64,000 nt of DNA from NCBI RefSeq assembly GCF_008107445.1, contig NZ_VSLD01000001.1, positions 248,001 to 312,000 of the forward strand, written 5' to 3'. The stretch comes from Arthrobacter echini (GTDB lineage: Bacteria > Actinomycetota > Actinomycetes > Actinomycetales > Micrococcaceae). How positions within the stretch are numbered: position 1 is the stretch's first letter; each line of letters starts with the position of its first letter. Positions 63,632 through 64,000 of this stretch are shown in pieces. Under the pieces are notes generated by a model. That model saw nothing but the letters and a program-made list of their open reading frames with translations. It ran no database searches and was not told the DNA's origin. A program made the translations under genes and the position numbers.

Positions 63632-64000
63632 CGCTGGTTCTCCTTCGTCGCGCTCCCGGTCACAGCAGGATCCGCGGGAGCGGCGTCCCGGGCCAGTTCC
63701 TCGCGCAGCTGCTCCGCCTGCTCGCGCAACTGCGTGGTCTTCTCCGCGTAGACGTACTCGAAGAGATCGGCCGGGTTGACCTCGACGTCCGTGTTGAGTC
63801 CCTTGCGAATTGTCGCGGCGATGGTGTCGGCTGCTGCTGCGAGGTCGGTCTCCGCCTCGTCGGACAGCAGCTCGAGGCCCTTCAGATAAGTGCGCATGCG
63901 CACCAGCGGATCCTTCGGGATCCAGCGCTCGACGTCGTCGGCCGACCGGTAGCGCGTGGCGTCGTCGGCGTTCGTGTGGGCCTGCATCCGGTACGTGTGC
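63628..64000 (-). CDS. 2-Oxoacid dehydrogenase E1 alpha subunit, C-terminal part (cut by window edge)
   Basis: Only the last ~124 codons are present. HTYRMQAHTNADD matches the family segment that precedes the phosphorylation-loop region, followed by WIPKDPLVRMRTYL and a helical tail (EKTTQLREQAEQLREELARD). The ThDP motif lies outside the window. The frame is open to the right edge, so the ATG at 63987 is internal. First gene of the E1 alpha-E1 beta-E2 operon as far as visible. Confidence 0.9.
   Translation of the reverse strand, partial: HTYRMQAHTNADDATRYRSADDVERWIPKDPLVRMRTYLKGLELLSDEAETDLAAAADTIAATIRKGLNTDVEVNPADLFEYVYAEKTTQLREQAEQLREELARDAAPADPAVTGSATKENQR

Overview
High-GC (about 67-70%) actinobacterial chromosome segment. 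Gene content, strong GTG/ATG starts, menaquinone genes and the sarcosine oxidase/creatinase set suggest a Micrococcaceae soil organism (Arthrobacter or a close relative); the genus is inferred from protein resemblance only. No rRNA, tRNA or CRISPR was seen.

Layout. 1-6.5 kb: putrescine oxidase (cut by the left edge), TetR, an acetyltransferase, GABA aminotransferase, an aminobutyraldehyde-type dehydrogenase and a PucR regulator, i.e. an oxidative putrescine-to-succinate-semialdehyde module. 6.5-9.2 kb: hydrolase, TRIC-type channel, SUKH-like protein, HIT protein. 9.2-19.3 kb: menaquinone block (polyprenyl diphosphate synthase, menJ, menG, menF, menD, menC) interrupted by a polar amino acid ABC transporter. 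19.4-22.0 kb: a 2.6-kb accessory island bounded by a 23-bp near-perfect direct repeat, holding three tiny membrane proteins, an MpaB-type oxygenase and a truncated IS481-like transposase. 22-39.5 kb: a creatinine/creatine/sarcosine catabolic region (MHS transporter, purU, sdaA, soxGADB, glyA, BCCT transporter, creatininase, creatinase, GntR, IclR). 39.5-44.8 kb: small membrane protein, two overlapping crcB genes, DASS transporter, small soluble proteins and a 38-codon peptide ending in three cysteines. 44.9-51.6 kb: permease, glutamine synthetase-like ligase, class I amidase, aldehyde dehydrogenase, SDR and a divergent GntR. 51.7-59.7 kb: PLD-type synthase, YczE protein, UvrA-like ABC protein, DinB-like protein, acyltransferase-SGNH protein. 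59.8-64 kb: cysteine desulfurase-like protein and a branched-chain-type 2-oxoacid dehydrogenase operon (E2, E1 beta, partial E1 alpha).

How it works together. Creatinine is opened to creatine, creatine is cleaved to sarcosine plus urea, sarcosine is demethylated by SoxBDAG to glycine plus methylene-THF, GlyA makes serine, SdaA makes pyruvate, and PurU drains formyl-THF. Three promoters here (MHS transporter, BCCT/creatininase, creatinase) share the same architecture: a TTGACT -35, a -10, then the 17-bp operator GTTGC-N7-GCAAC 11-12 bp downstream. The glyA-sox promoter instead carries CTGATATATCAG. This suggests a two-regulator circuit run by the adjacent GntR and IclR proteins. The 45-51 kb cluster has an ethanolamine-permease-like transporter, a ligase, an SDR, an ALDH and a gamma-glutamyl amidase but no amine oxidase. 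It therefore fits a microcompartment-free ethanolamine route via gamma-glutamylation better than a putrescine (Puu) route, and its product glycine would feed the GlyA/SdaA steps encoded nearby.
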